Assembly: GCF_900112035.1 (NCBI RefSeq)
Contig: NZ_FOKC01000007.1
Coordinates: 1-64,000, forward strand
Direction of reading: 5' to 3'
DNA length: 64,000 nt
DNA from: Nocardioides alpinus
GTDB lineage: Bacteria > Actinomycetota > Actinomycetes > Propionibacteriales > Nocardioidaceae
The notes under the pieces were generated by a model. That model was not told the DNA's origin. It worked only from the letters and a program-made list of their open reading frames with translations, and made no database searches. The translations under genes were made by a program, and so were the position numbers. Positions within the stretch are counted from its first letter, which is position 1. Every line of letters begins with the position of its first letter. Positions 60,850-64,000 of the stretch are shown here, one piece after another.

Positions 60850-61281
60850 ATGAGGAATGCCAGGTCCTTGGCCGCAGTCATCCCGCTCATCGCCGCCGTC
60901 GCGCTGAGCGCCCCCGCGCAGGCGGCGGACCGGTTCGCCGTCCAGCTTGCCGACACCCAGGGCTTCGAGGGGCTGCCGGGCTCCTTCACGAGCACCATCC
61001 CCGGTTGCCCGACCGGCAGCTCCACGACCGATCGGGCCATGGTCCAGCTGCGTCCGGGCGTGTTCAGGGGGACGCGGACGTTCACCTGCGACTCCGGCAT
61101 CGGGTCGGTGACCGTCAACCTGTCGGCGCGCTTCAGTGACGACGGCTCGGTCGGGACGTGGGCGGTGACCAGCGGTACGGGTGCCTTCGCCGGCGTCCGC
61201 GGTGCGGGGCAGCTCGTCGGCACCCCGCTTCCCGACGGCATCCTCGACACCTACACGGGAACGGTCACCATCGTCTCGTGA
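60850..61281 (+). CDS. Small secreted protein of unknown function
   Basis: A 143-residue exported protein. The signal peptide is at 1-26 (AAVIPLIAAVALSAPAQAAD). The mature part is a predicted beta-barrel-like domain: FEGLPGSFTSTIPGCPTGSS, RPGVFRGTRTFTCDSGIGSV, NLSARFSDDGSVGTWAVTSG and GVRGAGQLVGTPLPDGILDT. Two cysteines (in IPGC and TFTC) could pair. The layout recalls DUF3224 / allene-oxide-cyclase-like small barrels, but the match is loose. GGAGGTCGCC precedes the ATG. It stands alone. Confidence 0.7.
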   Translation: MRNARSLAAVIPLIAAVALSAPAQAADRFAVQLADTQGFEGLPGSFTSTIPGCPTGSSTTDRAMVQLRPGVFRGTRTFTCDSGIGSVTVNLSARFSDDGSVGTWAVTSGTGAFAGVRGAGQLVGTPLPDGILDTYTGTVTIVS

Positions 61282-61306
61282 CCCGCGCCGTCGTCGACCG
61301 ACCTCG

Positions 61307-61702
61307 CTACTCGCTCCCGCGCGGACGCGGGACCCGTCCCGGAGTGCCGCCCGGACCGTCGGGGTGCACCCGGTCGTAGGCCACCGCCAGCTTGTGCGGG
61401 ACCACCAGGCGCCAGGCGTCGACGACCAGCTCGCGCGCCTCGTCGGTGGCGAGGGTGGCCAGGTCGGAGTGCACCCAGTTGAAGCGCAGGTCGCTCTCCG
61501 GCGGCAGGTGGAACCGGGGATCGCTCTCGACGAGGGAGAGCCGTTCCTCCTTGGGGAAGGCGAAGCCCATCACCAGCTCGTCGTGGGAGAAGGCGACGTA
61601 GACGATCGAGCCGACCCGGAACTTCAGCCGCCCGCGCACGGTCACGACGTAGGACCGGTCCAGCGTCTCCCCGAGGGACAGCACGTCATCGACGACCGCC
61701 AT
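61307..61702 (-). CDS. MmcQ/YjbR-like protein
   Basis: A 131-residue protein resembling the MmcQ/YjbR family (CyaY-like fold). Key stretches are LKFRVGSIVYVAFSHDELVM, GFAFPKEERLSLVESDPRFH and LRFNWVHSDLATLATDEARE with LVVDAWRLVVPHKLA. Such proteins are widespread and poorly understood; some bind DNA. AAGGAGG lies 7 nt before the ATG. It is divergent from the molybdenum hydroxylase operon with a 144-bp spacer. Confidence 0.75.
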   Translation of the reverse strand: MAVVDDVLSLGETLDRSYVVTVRGRLKFRVGSIVYVAFSHDELVMGFAFPKEERLSLVESDPRFHLPPESDLRFNWVHSDLATLATDEARELVVDAWRLVVPHKLAVAYDRVHPDGPGGTPGRVPRPRGSE

Positions 61703-61772
61703 CTCATGGCCTCCTTCCTCCGCGCTCCCGAGTATCCGCCGGTGACGCGGGAAGAGCGAGCGAATAGAAACT

Positions 61773-61788
61773 AACTAACCAGACAGTT
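61773..61788. promoter_or_regulatory. Candidate operator before the molybdenum hydroxylase operon
   Basis: AACT, AACCAGAC, AGTT forms a short inverted repeat inside an unusually AT-rich stretch (61761-61796) that also has ACTAACTAACC. It resembles TetR-family operators. No regulator gene is in view. Confidence 0.35.
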
Positions 61789-61846
61789 GATAACAGCGGC
61801 GTCTCCCTCTACGGTGGGATCCACCGACTCCTGGGAGGAACGTCCG

Positions 61847-62395
61847 ATGGCAGGACACGAGGTGAGCGTGCGGCTCACCGTCGACGGCACCGCACGGCAG
61901 GTGGACCTCGATCCGCGGGTCACCGTGCTGGACGCCTTGCGCGACGAGCTCGGCGTGATGTCGGTGAAGAAGGGCTGCGACCACGGCCAGTGCGGCGCCT
62001 GCACGGTGATCGTCGACGGTCGTCGGATCCTGTCGTGCCTCGCGCTCGCGGCGTCGTACGACGGTGCGGACGTCACGACCGCCGCCGGGCTCGGCACCAC
62101 CGACCACCTCAACCCCATGCAGCAGGCCTTCGCCGACCGCGACGCCCTGCAGTGCGGCTACTGCACGCCCGGCCAGGTGTGCTCGGCGGTCGCGATGCTC
62201 GAGGAGGCGCGCGCGGGGATGCCCAGCCACGTCAGCCCCGACGTCTCCGACACCACGGTCGACCTCACCGACGCCGAGGTGCGCGAGCGGATGAGCGGCA
62301 ACCTGTGCCGGTGCGGTGCCTACGTCAACATCGTCAGGGCCATCCAGGACGTGGCCGGCCAGGACGTCGCCCGCGCGGGGGGAGGCGCGGCATGA
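61847..62395 (+). CDS. Molybdenum hydroxylase, [2Fe-2S] subunit
   Basis: A 182-residue iron-sulfur subunit of a xanthine-dehydrogenase-family enzyme. The plant-type cluster is held by KGCDHGQCGACTVIVDGRRI and LSC. The second cluster has LQCGYCTPGQVCS and GNLCRCGAYVNIV. There is no Tat signal, unlike E. coli PaoA (YagT), so the enzyme is probably cytoplasmic. It passes electrons from the Mo site to the FAD subunit encoded next. GGGAGGAAC precedes ATG 61847. The next gene overlaps by 4 nt. Confidence 0.93.
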   Translation: MAGHEVSVRLTVDGTARQVDLDPRVTVLDALRDELGVMSVKKGCDHGQCGACTVIVDGRRILSCLALAASYDGADVTTAAGLGTTDHLNPMQQAFADRDALQCGYCTPGQVCSAVAMLEEARAGMPSHVSPDVSDTTVDLTDAEVRERMSGNLCRCGAYVNIVRAIQDVAGQDVARAGGGAA

Positions 62396-63378
62396 AGCCC
62401 TTCGCCTACGAGCGCCCGACCACCGTCGAGGAGGCCGTCGCGCTGGCCGCGGACGGAGGCACCTACCTCGCCGGAGGCACCAACCTGGTCGACCACCTGC
62501 GCCTCGGGATCAGGGAGGCCGACCGCCTCGTCGACCTCACGCGCCTGCCGCTCGACGAGATCACCGAGCGCGCCGACGGCGGCCTCGTCATCGGCTCGGG
62601 GGTCCGCAACAGCGACCTGGCCGCGCACCCGCTCGTCCGCACGCGCTTCCCGTTCGTCACCCAGGCGCTGGTCGCCGGCGCGTCCGGCCAGCTGCGCAAC
62701 ATGGCCACCACGGGTGGCAACCTGCTCCAGCGCACCCGCTGCGTCTACTTCCAGGACCCGACCACCCCCTGCAACAAGCGCGAGCCCGGGTCCGGCTGCT
62801 CGGCCGTCGAGGGCTTCGGTCGCTACAACGCGATCCTCGGCGCGTCCGAGGACTGCGTCGCCACCCATCCCTCGGACCTCTGCGTGCCCCTGGCCGCGCT
62901 CGACACCGAGGTGGTCGTGGTCGGCCCGTCCGGCGAGCGCCGGATCGCGTTCGGCGACCTCCACCGGCTGCCCGGCGACCGACCCGACCTCGACACCACC
63001 CTCGACCCGGGTGAGCTGGTCCTGGCCGTCGAGGTCCCGCCGCTCGACTTCGCCGTCCGCTCGCGCTACCGCAAGGTCCGCGAGCGGGCGTCGTACGCCT
63101 TCGCGCTGGTGTCGGTCGCCGCCGCGCTCGACGTGCACGACGGCACGGTCCGCGACGTACGCCTCGCGCTGGGCGGAGTCTCCCACCGGCCGCACCGGGC
63201 CCGGATCGCCGAGGAGGCGCTACGCGGTCGCCCGGCCACCCCCGATCAGTTCCGCAGCGCCATCGAGGCGGAGCTCGGCGCGGCCAGTCCCGGCGAGCAC
63301 AACGCCTTCAAGGTCCCGCTGGTGCGCAACACGGTCGTCGACGTGCTGACCGGACTCACCGAGGGGAGCGCGGCATGA
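62392..63378 (+). CDS. Molybdenum hydroxylase, FAD-binding subunit
   Basis: A 328-residue flavoprotein of the same enzyme. The FAD-binding motif is TYLAGGTNLVDHLRLGIREA; a second is QLRNMATTGGNLLQRTRCVY. Cysteines in RTRCVYFQDPTTPCNKREPG and SGCSAVEGF form the extra 4Fe-4S site seen in PaoB (YagS)-type subunits, so the complex probably matches the PaoABC aldehyde oxidase group. The C-terminal domain ends EHNAFKVPLVRNTVVDVLTG. It overlaps both neighbours by 4 nt. Confidence 0.92.
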   Translation: MKPFAYERPTTVEEAVALAADGGTYLAGGTNLVDHLRLGIREADRLVDLTRLPLDEITERADGGLVIGSGVRNSDLAAHPLVRTRFPFVTQALVAGASGQLRNMATTGGNLLQRTRCVYFQDPTTPCNKREPGSGCSAVEGFGRYNAILGASEDCVATHPSDLCVPLAALDTEVVVVGPSGERRIAFGDLHRLPGDRPDLDTTLDPGELVLAVEVPPLDFAVRSRYRKVRERASYAFALVSVAAALDVHDGTVRDVRLALGGVSHRPHRARIAEEALRGRPATPDQFRSAIEAELGAASPGEHNAFKVPLVRNTVVDVLTGLTEGSAA

Positions 63379-64000
63379 CCACCCTCGAACCCAGGATGCT
63401 GGAGCCCGAGGCCCCCGCTGCCGCGGACGCCGCGCCCACCGGCCACGACCGGATGCGCGTCGACGCCCCGGCCAAGGTCACCGGCACCGCGCCCTACGCC
63501 TACGAGCAGCCCGTCGAGGAGCCGCTCCACCTGTTCCCGATCGTCGCCACGATCGCACTCGGCCGGATCGCGGAGATCGACGACGCCGACGCCCGCGCCC
63601 TGCCCGGCGTACGCCTCGTCCTCACCCACGCCAACGCCCCCCGCATCCGGGTGAGGACCGACGCGGCGCTCACCATCCTGCAGTCGAGCGAGGTGCACCA
63701 CCGCGGGGAGATCATCGGAGCCGTCGTCGCGGACTCGCCGCGGGTCGCCCGCGAGGCCGCCGCCCTCGTGCGGGTGACCTACGACGAGCAGCCGGCGGAG
63801 CTCGGCTTCTCGATCGACGACCCGAGGGCCACCGTGCCGCGGCGGGTCAACGCCTTCAAGCACGGGTCGTACGAGCGCGGCGACGCCGACGCCGGGCTCA
63901 CGCGCGGCACCCTGGTCGAGGCGGACTACAGCCTGCCGATGGAGTTCCACTCGCCCATCGAGCCCCATGCGGTCACCGCGATCTGGCACGACGTGTCGGC
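63375..64000 (+). CDS. Molybdenum hydroxylase, molybdopterin-binding subunit (5' part)
   Basis: The first 208 residues of the large catalytic subunit; the gene runs off the window. GHDRMRVDAPAKVTGTAPYA is the conserved start of aldehyde/xanthine dehydrogenase Mo subunits. LFPIVATIALGRIAEIDDAD, ALPGVRLVLTHANAP and VHHRGEIIGAVVADSPRVAR, then ALVRVTYDEQP, belong to the first barrel domain. EADYSLPMEFHSPIEPHAVT is the motif near the first Mo-cofactor contacts. The arrangement small-FAD-large is that of the PaoABC/YagTSR type. Substrate not predictable from this part. Confidence 0.92.
   Translation, partial: MTTLEPRMLEPEAPAAADAAPTGHDRMRVDAPAKVTGTAPYAYEQPVEEPLHLFPIVATIALGRIAEIDDADARALPGVRLVLTHANAPRIRVRTDAALTILQSSEVHHRGEIIGAVVADSPRVAREAAALVRVTYDEQPAELGFSIDDPRATVPRRVNAFKHGSYERGDADAGLTRGTLVEADYSLPMEFHSPIEPHAVTAIWHDVS

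Overview
The window is about 64 kb of high-GC actinobacterial chromosome carrying the replication origin. Gene order (rplI-rpsR-ssb-rpsF-ponA-PadR-ino1-pcnA-DUF6049-murJ-sigM-trxB-trxA-parB-parA-rsmG-khpB-yidC-yidD-rnpA-rpmH-dnaA-oriC-dnaN-gnd-recF-dciA-gyrB-gyrA-DUF3566-tRNA-Ile-DLW39-tRNA-Ala) matches the conserved oriC block of Actinobacteria such as Mycobacterium and Streptomyces. GC content, codon use, a FemX-type bridge enzyme and dispersed GGTTGAGC...GTGTCGAAACC palindromes suggest a Nocardioides-like member of the Propionibacteriales. That genus-level guess comes from general knowledge, not from a database search.

Layout. Positions 1-1200: the end of an IS481-type insertion cuts an ECF sigma gene, followed by its intact YCII partner, tRNA-Ala, a tiny DLW-39 protein and tRNA-Ile. 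Positions 1275-12951: DUF3566, gyrA, gyrB, dciA, recF, gnd, dnaN, the oriC spacer and dnaA, all on the minus strand. Positions 13458-18741: rpmH, rnpA, yidD, yidC, khpB, rsmG, parA and parB on the plus strand, with three parS sites lying inside the rsmG and parA reading frames. Positions 19062-31869: acyltransferase, aminotransferase, acetyltransferase, thioredoxin system, a MarR regulator with a membrane protein, sigM with its likely anti-sigma factor, a separate pseudokinase, MurJ and DUF6049. Positions 31931-41334: pcnA, ino1, PadR, the class A penicillin-binding protein, a membrane glycosyltransferase-like protein, an alanine-racemase-like protein and FemX. Positions 41666-45810: a secreted protein with its own class F-like sortase, endonuclease IV, a Ser/Thr kinase and a small membrane protein. 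Positions 45998-47922: rpsF-ssb-rpsR-rplI. Positions 48030-58049: a lipoprotein, a MATE exporter, a DUF4331 / TPR / His-rich metal permease operon, dnaB, a D-threonine-aldolase-like enzyme and an acetyltransferase. Positions 58243-64000: a chimeric exoprotein, a small secreted protein, a YjbR-like protein and the start of a three-subunit molybdenum hydroxylase operon.

How it fits together. Initiation (dnaA, oriC, dnaN, dciA, dnaB, ssb), topology (gyrA/B), segregation (parA/B/parS) and envelope growth (yidC, murJ, pseudokinase, ponA, femX) are packed together. DnaA-box-like sites occur in the dnaN-dnaA spacer and also before parA, ssb and, as an inverted pair of perfect boxes, before dnaB. Ten genes have a TANNNT hexamer 6-8 nt before the start codon, suggesting leaderless transcripts. 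A family of palindromic repeats sits in spacers and, in one case, in frame inside recF.

The strongest candidates for new biology are the DnaA-box cluster upstream of dnaB, the repeat domesticated inside recF, the terminator-like element shared by dnaA and the plsC 3' end, and the DUF4331 / TPR / metal-permease operon. No CRISPR array, complete insertion sequence or prophage was seen.
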